Notes: generated by a model from the letters alone, not told the origin. Numbered from the stretch's first letter, positions 34,461 to 43,426 are shown. The stretch: DNA of 64,000 nucleotides from UBA7359 sp964523895 (GCA_964523895.1 CAZGBJ010000003.1:78735-142734), one strand, 5' to 3'. Numbers and translations: made by a program.

Positions 34461-34945
34461 TCTCTTTTCCGTCAGTACTTAAAGAAAGTCATAAGTTTCA
34501 TGAATTTGATTGTGGAAATAATTCACTTAATGAATGGTTAACAAAACGAGTCATCAAAAACCAAGATAGTGGTGCGAGTCGAACCTTTGTCATTCGTTCA
34601 CAAGACAAAGTTATCGGCTACTACACTCTGGCAAGCGGTAGTGTAGAACGCCTGAATACACCAAAGGCAATTTCACGAAATATGCCTGAATCAATACCAG
34701 TAACGGTATTAGGTCGTTTAGCTATTGATAAGCAGTTTCAACGACAACATCTTGGTTCAGCATTATTAAAAGATGCGATCCAAAGAACGGCTTTAATATC
34801 AAAAGATGTTGGTGTTCATGCTTTACTCGTTCATGCTTTAGACGATCTGGCGAAAGCATTTTATTTACAATACGGCTTTATAGAATCACCGATCGATTCT
34901 TTGACTCTTTTCTTATCTTGTAAGCAATTTAGACCATTAGTTTAA
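34451..34945 (+). CDS. GNAT-family acetyltransferase toxin (TacT/AtaT-like)
   Basis: Probable toxin that acetylates aminoacyl-tRNA, as known for TacT and AtaT. It has 164 residues from TTG 34451. Family signatures are FDCGNNSLNEWL (19-30), QDSGASRTFVI (37-47), VIGYYTLASGSV (53-64) and the catalytic-side AFYLQYGFIESP. The acetyl-CoA loop reads LAIDKQFQRQHLGSALL, where the first glycine of the usual QGxGxG pattern is replaced by His. The C-terminal Tyr in YLQYGF is retained. It overlaps the DUF1778 gene by 10 nt, so the two are translationally coupled. Confidence 0.9.
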   Translation: MGLVSFPSVLKESHKFHEFDCGNNSLNEWLTKRVIKNQDSGASRTFVIRSQDKVIGYYTLASGSVERLNTPKAISRNMPESIPVTVLGRLAIDKQFQRQHLGSALLKDAIQRTALISKDVGVHALLVHALDDLAKAFYLQYGFIESPIDSLTLFLSCKQFRPLV

Positions 34946-35048
34946 ACGGATGTAAGCTCTGCTTTGTTTGATAAAGCCGCTTTGGCTTTTCCATTTCTTC
35001 ACGCTACTGTATCCTTGCTGCATTTTATAAATCGACATACACATCAAC

Positions 35049-37502
35049 ATGGATAATGAATATAAGCCGGGGCAAATTGAGTCCGAGGTGCAAAAGAAAT
35101 GGGAAGACGGTAATGTTTTCCATGTAACTGAAGATCCGAATAAAGAAAAGTTTTATTGCCTTTCCATGTTTCCTTATCCCAGTGGCAAATTACATATGGG
35201 ACACGTGCGAAATTACGCCATTGGTGATGTCATCAGCCGCTATCAACGTATGCAGGGAAAAAATGTAATGCAGCCTATGGGTTGGGATGCATTTGGTTTG
35301 CCCGCTGAAGGCGCCGCCATTAAAAACAAAGTGCCGCCGGCAAAATGGACTTACGAAAATATCGACTATATGCGCGGGCAATTAAAGCGTCTCGGTTTTG
35401 CCTATGACTGGGGTCGGGAACTGGCAACCTGTAGCCCTGATTATTACCGCTGGGAACAATGGTTTTTCACTCAGCTTTACGAAAAAGGGCTAGTTTACAA
35501 AAAGACCTCTATTGTGAACTGGGATCCGGTTGATCAAACTGTATTAGCCAATGAACAAGTTATCGATGGTAAGGGCTGGCGTTCCGGCGCGGTTGTTGAA
35601 CGTCGTGAAATACCACAGTGGTTTTTAAAAATCACCGATTATGCTGATGAATTATTAGACGATCTGGAAAAACTTCCTGGCTGGCCTGATGCCGTTCGCA
35701 CCATGCAAGCAAACTGGATAGGTCGTTCTGAAGGTGTTGAAGTTGATTTTAAAGTTGAAGACTCAGACGAAACCTTACGTATTTATACAACGCGTCCCGA
35801 TACCATTATGGGTATCACTTATATGGCCGTAGCAGCAGAACACCCACTAGCCAAACTAGCCTCTGAAAATGATGCCGGCCTACGTGCCTTTATTGAAGAA
35901 TGTAAAAGTGGCGGTACTACCGAGGTCGAAATGGAGACCATGGAAAAAAAAGGTCTACCGCTTAATATTAATGTACGTCACCCTATTAGCGATGAACTCA
36001 TACCGCTATGGGTCTCAAACTTTGTTTTGATGGGTTATGGCACCGGTGCAGTCATGTCTGTCCCAGGACACGACCAACGTGATTGGGAGTTCGCACATAA
36101 ATACGACATCCCGATTAAGCAAGTCATCTTCCCTGCGGATGATAGCGAACACGATTTAGCCGAATCTGCTTTTACAGATAAAGGTGTATTAAAGAATTCA
36201 GCTCAATTTGATGATTTAACATCTAAAGAAGCATTTGACGCCATCGCCAACTTCGTCGAAGAAAATAATTGTGGTAACCGTAAGATTAATTACCGCTTAA
36301 GAGACTGGGGTGTATCTCGTCAACGCTACTGGGGTTGCCCAATACCCATCATTAATTCGAAAGATGGCAAAACACACGCAGTCCCAGCTGATCAATTACC
36401 AGTTGTGCTACCAGAAGATATTGAATTTGAAGGTATCAGCTCACCGATAAAATCCATGCCGGAATTTATTAATGTTGATGCGCCAGATGGCAGCGGCGCT
36501 GCAGAAAGAGAAACCGATACGTTTGATACTTTCTTTGAGTCTTCCTGGTATTTTGCGCGCTATTGTTGCCCTGATAATGAAGAAGCAATGCTGGATGACC
36601 GCGCTAATTACTGGCTGCCAGTTGATCAATATGTCGGCGGTATTGAACACGCCATTCTGCATTTACTCTATGCTCGTTTCTTTCATAAATTAATGCGCGA
36701 CTTAGGTTTCTTAAAAAGTGACGAACCGTTTACCAATTTATTGACACAGGGCATGGTATTGAAGGACGGCTCGAAGATGTCAAAATCAAAAGGCAATGCG
36801 GTCGACCCTCAACCTTTGCTTGATCAATACGGTGCCGATACAGTGCGTTTATTTATGATGTTTGCCTCACCACCTGAACAAAGTCTGGAATGGTCAGACA
36901 CGGGTGTTGAAGGTGCACACCGCTTTTTAAAACGTTTATGGAAATTAGCCAGTACACATATTAATGAAGGCGAAGCGCCAACACTGGAACCGTCATCTTT
37001 AACTGACGCGCAACGAGATTTACGCCGCAAGATCCATCTCACTATTGATAAAGTAAATGATGATATCGGTCGCCGCTATACATTTAATACCGCTATTGCT
37101 GCTGTTATGGAAATGATGAACGCCTTATCGCGCGGCGATATGAAAGAAGATAATGACCGCGCCATTATGCGTGAAGGCATAGAAACAGCAACACTGCTGC
37201 TAGCGCCTATTGTCCCTCATATCAGCGATGCACTCTGGATTGCTCTGAGGCATGATGAACTTATAATCAATGCCGCCTGGCCTAAATCAGATCCTGGGGC
37301 ACTCGAACAAAACACAATTGAAATGGTTATCCAGGTCAATGGTAAACTTCGTAGCAAAATTTCAGTGGGCAAAAATACTGATGAGGAAAAAATAGAAGCC
37401 ATAGCCATTGAAGATGAAAACGTCAAACGTCATACCGAAGGCAAAACTATCAGAAAAGTCATTGTTATTCCGGGACGATTAGTGAACATCGTGGTGTCAT
37501 AG
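35049..37502 (+). CDS. leuS: Leucine--tRNA ligase
   Basis: Class I aminoacyl-tRNA synthetase charging tRNA-Leu. It has 817 residues (E. coli 860). The HIGH motif is in FPYPSGKLHMGHVRNY (about 41-56), the CP1 editing domain shows TTRPDTIMGITYMAVAAEHP (about 247-266), and the KMSKS loop lies in KMSKSKGNAVDP (about 577-588). The catalytic core and C-terminal anticodon domain are present. It is first in leuS-lptE-holA-proA-nadD-rsfS-rlmH. Confidence 0.99.
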   Translation: MDNEYKPGQIESEVQKKWEDGNVFHVTEDPNKEKFYCLSMFPYPSGKLHMGHVRNYAIGDVISRYQRMQGKNVMQPMGWDAFGLPAEGAAIKNKVPPAKWTYENIDYMRGQLKRLGFAYDWGRELATCSPDYYRWEQWFFTQLYEKGLVYKKTSIVNWDPVDQTVLANEQVIDGKGWRSGAVVERREIPQWFLKITDYADELLDDLEKLPGWPDAVRTMQANWIGRSEGVEVDFKVEDSDETLRIYTTRPDTIMGITYMAVAAEHPLAKLASENDAGLRAFIEECKSGGTTEVEMETMEKKGLPLNINVRHPISDELIPLWVSNFVLMGYGTGAVMSVPGHDQRDWEFAHKYDIPIKQVIFPADDSEHDLAESAFTDKGVLKNSAQFDDLTSKEAFDAIANFVEENNCGNRKINYRLRDWGVSRQRYWGCPIPIINSKDGKTHAVPADQLPVVLPEDIEFEGISSPIKSMPEFINVDAPDGSGAAERETDTFDTFFESSWYFARYCCPDNEEAMLDDRANYWLPVDQYVGGIEHAILHLLYARFFHKLMRDLGFLKSDEPFTNLLTQGMVLKDGSKMSKSKGNAVDPQPLLDQYGADTVRLFMMFASPPEQSLEWSDTGVEGAHRFLKRLWKLASTHINEGEAPTLEPSSLTDAQRDLRRKIHLTIDKVNDDIGRRYTFNTAIAAVMEMMNALSRGDMKEDNDRAIMREGIETATLLLAPIVPHISDALWIALRHDELIINAAWPKSDPGALEQNTIEMVIQVNGKLRSKISVGKNTDEEKIEAIAIEDENVKRHTEGKTIRKVIVIPGRLVNIVVS

Positions 37503-37549
37503 GGTAAGATGCGAAATAAGACGATACGTAACTTGCACGGGGATATTTG

Positions 37550-38047
37550 ATGAAAACACGCCTACTACTAATATGCATGCTGATACTAACAAGCGCATGT
37601 GGATTTCATCTGCGTGGTTCACAACTAACCGAGTTTGATATTGCTAATATTTATATTAATCCATCGAGTGCACCACTGCTTGCCAAGGAAGTTAAATCCC
37701 AATTGTTAGGAGCAGGTGTATCTTTAGCCAGTTCAGTGCAAAACGCATCCTATGTCATCACCTTAAAAGAAGAGCGTTTCGAAAAATCGGTACTTAGTGT
37801 CTCTGCTTCGACAGGTAAAGTTGAAGAATATCAAATTGTCTATAAAGCAAAGATGGATGCAGCTCATGCTGACGGTCGCAATATTGTTAAAAACGATAAA
37901 GTCAGATCTGCTCGTGATCTCACTTTTGACGAAAATGCCGTGTTAGGTAAATTCTCAGAAGAGGGAATTCTGCATGAAGATTTAGTTCGCCTTGCTGCTA
38001 GTCAGGTGCTCCGTCGTCTACAGGCATTATTAACTGCCAATAAATAA
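37550..38047 (+). CDS. lptE: LPS-assembly lipoprotein LptE
   Basis: Outer-membrane lipoprotein that plugs the LptD barrel in lipopolysaccharide export. It has 165 residues. The lipobox is LTSAC with the modified cysteine at about residue 17, followed by GFHLRGS, the typical LptE start. The end contains ILHEDLVRLAASQVLRRL. The start is ATG 37550, with GGGG 8-11 nt upstream; the frame also reads from a TTG one codon earlier. It is 47 nt after leuS and its stop directly precedes the holA start. Confidence 0.95.
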   Translation: MKTRLLLICMLILTSACGFHLRGSQLTEFDIANIYINPSSAPLLAKEVKSQLLGAGVSLASSVQNASYVITLKEERFEKSVLSVSASTGKVEEYQIVYKAKMDAAHADGRNIVKNDKVRSARDLTFDENAVLGKFSEEGILHEDLVRLAASQVLRRLQALLTANK

Positions 38048-39079
38048 ATGCGATTACGCCCTGATCAGCTTAATAGTCATTTACAACGATCAACTTTAGC
38101 ACCGATCTATTTTGTTAGTGGTGATGAACCTTTACAAAAATTAGAAAGCATTGACCAAATAAGGATGGCGGCACGCTCACAGGGCTACGATGAACGCCTT
38201 GTGTTTAACGTTGATAAATCTTTTGACTGGAGCTCTATTAATCAGGCTTCAGCTAACATGTCTTTATTTTCCAGTCGTCGAATTATTGAGTTACGTATGT
38301 CTTCGCCAAAGCCGGGCAAAGAAGGTGGCCGTGTTTTGCTCGAATATGCAGAACAAGCAAACGAAGATAACCTTCTTGTAATTAGTTCAGATAAATTAGA
38401 TAAGAGTGCACAAAAGAACAAATGGGTTAAAGCCGTAGAAAAAGTCGGCATATTGATACAGGTATGGCCAGTCAACCCTGCTCAATTACCCGGCTGGATT
38501 CAAAATCGACTTCAGTCCAAACAGAAACGTATTACACTAGATGCTGCCAGATTAATTGCACTGCGCGTTGAAGGAAATTTACTTGCTGCACAACAGGAAA
38601 TCGACAAGCTGATTCTTTTAATTGATAAAAACAGTATCGATATAGAGGATGTTATTGCTGCAGTTGCTGACAGTTCTCGCTATGATGTTTTCGATTTGAT
38701 AGAAAGTGCATTTCTTGGCAATACTGATCGTACTTTACATATGCTGCAAGGTTTACGAAACGAAGGCACTGAACCAATGGCTTTATTCGGTGCGTGGATG
38801 TGGGAGTTCAGGCGCTTATGTTCTATCGCACATCAACATGAAGCTGGCGCAAATCTGGAAGGTCTTTTCAAATCATATCGAATATGGGACCAAAAGAAGC
38901 GACCAATGAATGCCGTTTTGAAACGTCATTCATGTAAATCATTTGATCAATTATTAAAATTTTGTGCGACGATAGACAAGACATTAAAAAGTAGTCAACG
39001 AGATCAAGCCTGGGATCAATTTAATGCGCTATTATTAGCCATAGCCGGGGCAAATACATTTAAGCTGCAAATTGCGTGA
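38048..39079 (+). CDS. holA: DNA polymerase III, delta subunit
   Basis: Clamp-loader subunit that opens the beta clamp. It has 343 residues, the same as E. coli. The N-terminus MRLRPDQLNSHLQ and IYFVSGDEPLQKLE (about 19-32) are typical, and the domain II/III region shows RVEGNLLAAQQEIDKL (about 177-192) and DSSRYDVFDLIESAFLG (about 208-224). Its ATG begins immediately after the lptE stop (TAAATAAATG). The lptE-holA adjacency is conserved. Confidence 0.97.
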   Translation: MRLRPDQLNSHLQRSTLAPIYFVSGDEPLQKLESIDQIRMAARSQGYDERLVFNVDKSFDWSSINQASANMSLFSSRRIIELRMSSPKPGKEGGRVLLEYAEQANEDNLLVISSDKLDKSAQKNKWVKAVEKVGILIQVWPVNPAQLPGWIQNRLQSKQKRITLDAARLIALRVEGNLLAAQQEIDKLILLIDKNSIDIEDVIAAVADSSRYDVFDLIESAFLGNTDRTLHMLQGLRNEGTEPMALFGAWMWEFRRLCSIAHQHEAGANLEGLFKSYRIWDQKKRPMNAVLKRHSCKSFDQLLKFCATIDKTLKSSQRDQAWDQFNALLLAIAGANTFKLQIA

Positions 39080-39103
39080 GAGAATTTTCGAGAAGGTTAG
39101 TTA

Positions 39104-40360
39104 ATGGATATTAAAAAATACATGTTGGAAGTGGGTCAGCTTGCCAGAGCATCGGCAGGCATGATGGCGCGCGCAACAACAGCGCAAAAGAATAATGCAT
39201 TGCATGCTATTGCAGAAAATATTATTAAACATCGTGCTGCCCTCGCCAAAGCAAATGCAGAAGATTTAAAAGCAGCAAAAGAAAAAAATCTTGAGTCAGC
39301 ATTGGTCGACAGACTGGAGTTAACCGATGCACGCATAGATTCCATGGTTGAAGGTTTAAATCAGATTGCCAGCCTAAGTGATCCTGTCGGCACCATTACT
39401 GATTTAGCATTGCGCCCTAGCGGCATTCAAGTCGGCAACATGCGTGTTCCTTTAGGTGTGGTCGGTATCATTTATGAATCCAGACCTAATGTTACCGCTG
39501 ATGCTGCCGCACTATGTTTAAAATCGGGTAATGCCACTATCTTGCGTGGTGGTTCTGAAGCGGTAAATTCAAATCAAGCCATTGCCAAGTGCATCAATAT
39601 CGGAATGGTAGAAGCAGATTTACCACAAGAAGCCGTGCAAGTTATTTCAACAACAGATCGTGCTGCCGTTGGTGAATTATTGACCATGCCAGAATATGTT
39701 GACGTCATTGTGCCTCGAGGGGGCAAAGGCTTGATTGAGCGCATCAGCAACGAAGCACGCATGCCTGTGATTAAACATCTCGATGGTATTTGTCATGTCT
39801 ACATCGATAATGATGCCGATATAGAGAAAGCAGTAAACATTGCCTTAAATGCAAAGACACAACGTTATGGTACTTGTAATACGATGGAATGTTTATTAGT
39901 TGCTAAGTCTGTTGCAAAAGATGTACTCGATAAATTGGCACCATTATACAAAGACGCCGGTGTTGAGATTCGCGGTTGTAAAGAATCCGCCAAATTAATA
40001 GGCGGTATTAAGATCGCGACGGAAGAAGATTATGGCACAGAATATCTGGCGCCTATTATGTCTTTAAAAATCGTCGCGGATGTTGATGAGGCTATGCAAC
40101 ATATTAGCAAGTACAGCTCGCAACATACGGAAGCCATTGTTACCGAAAACTACACAAGCTCTCGCCGCTTTTTGCGAGAAGTAGATTCAAGTTCAGTAAT
40201 GGTAAATGCATCAACACGTTTTGCCGATGGTTTTGAATATGGATTAGGTGCTGAGATTGGTATTAGCACGGATAAATTCCATGCTCGCGGTCCTGTTGGA
40301 CTGGAAGGATTGACTTCGAAAAAATACATTGTCCTCGGGGATGGGCACATTCGTAAATAA
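39104..40360 (+). CDS. proA: Glutamate-5-semialdehyde dehydrogenase (gamma-glutamyl phosphate reductase)
   Basis: NADPH-dependent reduction of gamma-glutamyl phosphate in proline synthesis. The 418 residues are standard. The NADP-binding region is PLGVVGIIYESRPNVTADAA (about 113-132), and the catalytic cysteine lies in RYGTCNTMECLL (about 253-264). The C-terminus shows ASTRFADGFEYGLGAEIGIS (about 364-383). Its place between holA and nadD matches the Pseudomonas order rather than that of E. coli, where proA is with proB. Confidence 0.98.
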   Translation: MDIKKYMLEVGQLARASAGMMARATTAQKNNALHAIAENIIKHRAALAKANAEDLKAAKEKNLESALVDRLELTDARIDSMVEGLNQIASLSDPVGTITDLALRPSGIQVGNMRVPLGVVGIIYESRPNVTADAAALCLKSGNATILRGGSEAVNSNQAIAKCINIGMVEADLPQEAVQVISTTDRAAVGELLTMPEYVDVIVPRGGKGLIERISNEARMPVIKHLDGICHVYIDNDADIEKAVNIALNAKTQRYGTCNTMECLLVAKSVAKDVLDKLAPLYKDAGVEIRGCKESAKLIGGIKIATEEDYGTEYLAPIMSLKIVADVDEAMQHISKYSSQHTEAIVTENYTSSRRFLREVDSSSVMVNASTRFADGFEYGLGAEIGISTDKFHARGPVGLEGLTSKKYIVLGDGHIRK

Positions 40361-40363
40361 TTA

Positions 40364-41020
40364 ATGCAACTTATCGGAATTCTCGGCGGTACATTTGATC
40401 CAATCCATAATGGACACATTCGGCTTGCGCTTGAAGCACAGCAGCAACTCGAGCTTGATCAAGTAAGGTTCATGCCGGTCAATATTCCGCCGCACCGAAC
40501 ACGTCCTGTAGCATCCTCAAGTCACAGACGCAGCATGATTGAATTATCAATTCAGGATGAGTCGAAACTTTACATTGATTTACGTGAGTTAGAGAGTGAA
40601 GATATCTCCTATAGCATCAATACACTTAAATCATTACGTCAGGAATTTACTGATGACGCCTTATATTTAATTGTCGGCAAAGATGCCCTTAACAAAATTG
40701 ATAGCTGGAAAGATTGGCAAGAACTATTAGACTATGCACATATCGTCGTTGCGAACCGACCCAGCATATCAACAAGGGAATCAACAAATAATATTTCACC
40801 TGAATTACAAAGCTGGATAGAAAAGCATCAAATAACAGATCACGCACAACTTAAAACGTGTTCATCAGGAAATATTGTGTTTATTAACATCCCCATGCTG
40901 GACATTTCATCAAGCATGGTTCGCAAATTTTATTTAGAAAATAAAACTGTCGATAATTTGCTGCCGACAATAGCTCAAACTTATATAAAAGATAACCAAC
41001 TTTACCTGGACACTGCATGA
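40364..41020 (+). CDS. nadD: Nicotinate-nucleotide adenylyltransferase
   Basis: Adenylates nicotinate mononucleotide in NAD synthesis. It has 218 residues (E. coli 213). The nucleotidyltransferase motif is GGTFDPIHNGHIRLA (9-23), with FMPVNIPPHRT (about 36-46) and the C-terminal SSSMVRKF version of ISSTxxR (about 184-191). It starts 3 nt after proA, and its end overlaps rsfS by 4 nt (ATGA). Confidence 0.97.
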   Translation: MQLIGILGGTFDPIHNGHIRLALEAQQQLELDQVRFMPVNIPPHRTRPVASSSHRRSMIELSIQDESKLYIDLRELESEDISYSINTLKSLRQEFTDDALYLIVGKDALNKIDSWKDWQELLDYAHIVVANRPSISTRESTNNISPELQSWIEKHQITDHAQLKTCSSGNIVFINIPMLDISSSMVRKFYLENKTVDNLLPTIAQTYIKDNQLYLDTA

Positions 41021-41364
41021 AGACAAAAGAACTCGTTGATATTACCCTCACCGCTCTGGATGACGTTAAAGCAATTGATGTCACAGTATTTGAAGTAAGC
41101 AAATTAACCAGCATATCTGACTACATGATTATCGCTAGCGGGCGTTCAAAACGCCAAGTTAATGCTTTAGCCGAAAAGGTCGTAGAAGTAGCAAAAAAGA
41201 ACGGCATTAAACCTTTGGGCGTCGAAGGCAAAACAGAAGGCGAATGGGTATTGGTTGACCTGGGTGATATTATTGTCCACCTCATGCACCCGGATACACG
41301 CGAATACTATCAACTGGAAAAACTCTGGGGAGCTGAGCCGAACAAGGAAGCCGAAAGTAGTTAG
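41017..41364 (+). CDS. rsfS: Ribosome silencing factor RsfS
   Basis: Binds ribosomal protein L14 and blocks 30S-50S joining under nutrient limitation. It has 115 residues (E. coli 105). The DUF143 core is visible: DYMIIASGRSKRQVNALAEK (36-55, split) and the C-terminal EGEWVLVDLGDIIVHLMHP (about 77-95), then EYYQLEKLW. It overlaps nadD by 4 nt and lies 6 nt upstream of rlmH. Confidence 0.97.
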   Translation: MKTKELVDITLTALDDVKAIDVTVFEVSKLTSISDYMIIASGRSKRQVNALAEKVVEVAKKNGIKPLGVEGKTEGEWVLVDLGDIIVHLMHPDTREYYQLEKLWGAEPNKEAESS

Positions 41365-41370
41365 GCAACC

Positions 41371-41841
41371 ATGCAAATCGATTTAATAGCCGTCGGCAAA
41401 CGCATGCCAACATGGATAGAATCAGGGTTTAAAGAATATGCAAAGCGTTTACCAAAAAACATCAATTTCAAACTAATAGAAATTAATCCCGCCATCCGCG
41501 GTAAAAACAACAGCGCCGAAAACTACAAACAAAAAGAAGAAGAAAACATCAATGCCGTGCTCGCAGATAAAAGTTTTATCATTGCATTAGACGAACACGG
41601 CAAAACAATCAGCAGTCAAAAGCTCGCAAACCAATTGCAAACATGGAACGATGAAAACCAACACATTAGTTTAATCATCGGCGGCGCAGATGGATTAAGC
41701 GACGCGATAAAAAAGAAAGCTAATCAATTATGGTCACTATCAGGAATGACATTGCCACATGGCTTAGTCAGAGTGATGATTGCTGAACAGATATATAGAG
41801 CTTGGACGATAACGCAGAATCATCCTTACCACCGGGAGTAG
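41371..41841 (+). CDS. rlmH: 23S rRNA (pseudouridine1915-N3)-methyltransferase
   Basis: SPOUT-class methyltransferase acting on pseudouridine 1915 in helix 69. It has 156 residues (E. coli 155). The N-terminus MQIDLIAVGKRMPTWIESGF, FIIALDEHGK (about 70-79), SLIIGGADGLSDAI (about 98-111) and the knot end LPHGLVRVMIAEQIYRAW (about 126-143) are clear. In most gammaproteobacteria mrdA-mrdB-rlpA or maf follow. Here the operon stops and the accessory island begins, so this is a synteny breakpoint. Confidence 0.98.
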   Translation: MQIDLIAVGKRMPTWIESGFKEYAKRLPKNINFKLIEINPAIRGKNNSAENYKQKEEENINAVLADKSFIIALDEHGKTISSQKLANQLQTWNDENQHISLIIGGADGLSDAIKKKANQLWSLSGMTLPHGLVRVMIAEQIYRAWTITQNHPYHRE

Positions 41842-41876
41842 CCCTTTAATTTTTAATCCTTACTAACTTTGCTTTT

Positions 41877-41913
41877 CGTCTTCAAGACGCCTCACTTTTC
41901 TTTAAAGAAAAGT
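41877..41913. repeat. Two hairpins between convergent rlmH and the NYN gene
   Basis: CGTCTT-C-AAGACG (41877-41889) is followed by the perfect 20-bp palindrome ACTTTTCTTTAAAGAAAAGT (41894-41913), then AAGCAAAAGAAC. The second is of a CTTTTCTTT/AAAGAAAAG type dispersed in many gammaproteobacteria. A related degenerate copy may be at 42955-43005. It may terminate transcription from both sides. Confidence 0.55.
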
Positions 41914-41955
41914 AAGCAAAAGAACTCTTGGATTTATCGTGCCGATGCTTTTTAG

Positions 41956-42576
41956 TTACCACCCATTTGGTTTATAAATTTTAGTGTTTTCAATTGGGCT
42001 AGGTAATTGTGATTTAATAATAGTACTTTTTCTTATTGTTCGTTGAAAATCAGAGTTTGCCATAAGTTGTTTTGAAGCTCTTCTTCTCCAAGGGGTGAAA
42101 AGACCAACCTTCTTTTTACAATCCACACGAACTAACTTCATAGCTTCAGCCAAGTCGCTATCGTTACTAATCACAATTGCACAATCATAAACATCCTTCC
42201 AAGCATCATTTACCATATGCACTGCAAGATTCACATCTGATCCTTTTTCTTCGACTTTATATACTTCAACTGTCTTTCCATAAGTAAAGTCAACTGGCTT
42301 CATTCTTGTTTTATTCTCAAGGAAATGGCCATATATTATTTTTATCTCTGGAGTATGTTTAGATAAGGCTTTTATATATGTTGCTTGTCGAAGAGGTGCG
42401 TCAGGATTATCTTTTCGACTATTTACTAACGCCGTACAATAGACAATGGAATCTATTCGGTGATGGGGCTTTAATATATTTTGACACATGGCTTTTAGAT
42501 CAAGCCATTTACATGACGTGCCTTTCACAGCGCCATAATAAAAATTGAATCCATCAATATATATAACTGTACGCAT
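41956..42576 (-). CDS. NYN (PIN-like) domain ribonuclease
   Basis: Predicted metal-dependent RNase of the NYN/LabA-like family; target unknown. It has 206 residues. Acidic catalytic positions are conserved: YIDGFNFYYG (6-15, first Asp with Asn), EKGSDVNLAVHM (about 110-121) and AIVISNDSDLAEAM (about 133-146). The C-terminal tail is basic. It is alone, in a repeat-rich region between rlmH and rdgC, opposite in direction to both. A sigma70-like promoter and a two-hairpin leader precede it. NYN genes often travel in accessory regions; a defence or toxin role is an inference. Confidence 0.88.
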   Translation of the reverse strand: MRTVIYIDGFNFYYGAVKGTSCKWLDLKAMCQNILKPHHRIDSIVYCTALVNSRKDNPDAPLRQATYIKALSKHTPEIKIIYGHFLENKTRMKPVDFTYGKTVEVYKVEEKGSDVNLAVHMVNDAWKDVYDCAIVISNDSDLAEAMKLVRVDCKKKVGLFTPWRRRASKQLMANSDFQRTIRKSTIIKSQLPSPIENTKIYKPNGW

Positions 42577-42657
42577 CCCTGTACCTTATAAAGCAAAGGG
42601 CCTTAAGGATTGCTCCTCAAGACCCTGCGGCCTGCCGACGAAACGACAGGGGTAGTA
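42577..42657 (-). ncRNA. Structured 5' leader of the NYN gene (two hairpins, one with a GNRA tetraloop)
   Basis: Minus-strand RNA folds by eye into hairpin 1 (42650-42631; arms CCUGUCG and CGGCAGG, loop UUUCGU) and hairpin 2 (42626-42597; arms AGGGUCUUGAGGA and UCCUUAAGGCCCU, tetraloop GCAA), 4 nt apart. Hairpin 2 has 13 uninterrupted pairs, two of them G-U. On the opposite strand these wobbles become A-C mismatches and the loop is not GNRA, so the NYN direction is favoured. It ends 20 nt before the start codon. No matching RNA family is known to me. Confidence 0.55.
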
Positions 42658-42663
42658 AACTTA

Positions 42664-42693
42664 ATTATAGATGCTCTATGTGCCTATAATCAA
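42664..42693 (-). promoter_or_regulatory. Sigma70-like promoter of the NYN gene
   Basis: On the minus strand TTGATT (42693-42688) is followed after 18 bp by a perfect TATAAT (42669-42664). The predicted transcript start, near 42657, lies just ahead of hairpin 1 of the leader. Confidence 0.6.
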
Positions 42694-42782
42694 GAGCCTG
42701 CATGCAATTATTTCTAACTTGTTGACTAAATCAAAAGGTCTGTGTCGATTGATTTAATAATTTTCCCTTATGACCTGCCGAG

Positions 42783-43120
42783 GTGTTGTTTTCTTTCTCG
42801 GTTGAGCTACAGGGATGTATCGAGAGTGCATTAGGAAAGGACGACCGCCATGGATGGCGGAAGTGTCGATTGTGCAGGAGCAATAATCGACGGGAGTATG
42901 TGCGTGCCGTAAGAAATAAAACGACACCGAGGGTACCCGCAGGGCAAGGCATTTGGGGTGGCCTTTTTCTTCGTTAGTTCTTTTTTGGCCACGCAAAAAA
43001 AGTTTTGTACATGGATGTACTTATACTGCGATCGCATGGATGCGGAAGAGCAGTGTACTCGCTATCAAGCGGGAACAGTAATAAATAATATCTGGATTCC
43101 CGCCTACGCGGGAATAACAA
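42783..43120. repeat. Block of dispersed palindromic repeats (CATGGATG copies 3 and 4, and a CCCGC hairpin)
   Basis: This gene-free stretch between the NYN gene and 43136 holds ACAGGGATGT (near 42808), CCGCCATGGATGGCGG (42845-42860), a hairpin GTCGATT...AATCGAC with GCAGGAGCA in its loop (about 42864-42891), GTACATGGATGTAC (43007-43020), CGCATGGATGCG (43033-43044) and a widely dispersed hairpin with arms ATTCCCGC and GCGGGAAT around CTAC (43096-43115). Overlapping 60-80 codon frames on the minus strand here show no conserved sequence and are judged non-coding. Nothing else is seen from 42694 to 42782. Confidence 0.75.
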
Positions 43121-43135
43121 AGGAATAAAACTTTA

Positions 43136-43417
43136 TTATGACTTCTTAATCCGAACTACATTCATAAACTCCATGTCAAATCCACCAACATTTTCTGTTG
43201 ACGGATAATAAGTCAAATTCACTCTAGCGCCTTTAAGATTTCGATATTCTATTTTTCGTTTAAATCGAAACGGCACGTCATAACCTTCAAGTGTGATGGT
43301 ATTAATAATCCACTCTGTGCCTTTCTCAACTCGCTGCACATGTGATGCGACTTTCTGCATTTCCATATGAATAAGTTCTCGGTGAGCTTCCAATAATTTT
43401 TGGACGGGGGATTTCAT
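43136..43417 (-). CDS. Unrecognised 93-aa protein downstream of a HigA-type antitoxin
   Basis: Not recognised. It has 93 residues, with a helical charged N-terminal third (VQKLLEAHRELIHMEMQKVA) and a beta-rich remainder containing TEWIINTITLEGYDVPFRF and RVNLTYYPSTENVGGFDME. There is no signal peptide, membrane span or cysteine. The start at 43417 has no clear Shine-Dalgarno. It follows the higA-like gene by 9 nt on the same strand, suggesting one transcript under the palindromic operator at 43785. It does not look like a RelE/HigB fold. It could be a toxin partner, or an unrelated passenger. Confidence 0.6.
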   Translation of the reverse strand: MKSPVQKLLEAHRELIHMEMQKVASHVQRVEKGTEWIINTITLEGYDVPFRFKRKIEYRNLKGARVNLTYYPSTENVGGFDMEFMNVVRIKKS

Positions 43418-43426
43418 ATTGAATAA

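Noticed and set aside
42731..43037. Overlapping minus-strand frames of 68-80 codons next to the NYN gene
   Set aside because: They lie in the block of palindromic repeats, in several frames at once, with no ribosome site or protein-like conservation.
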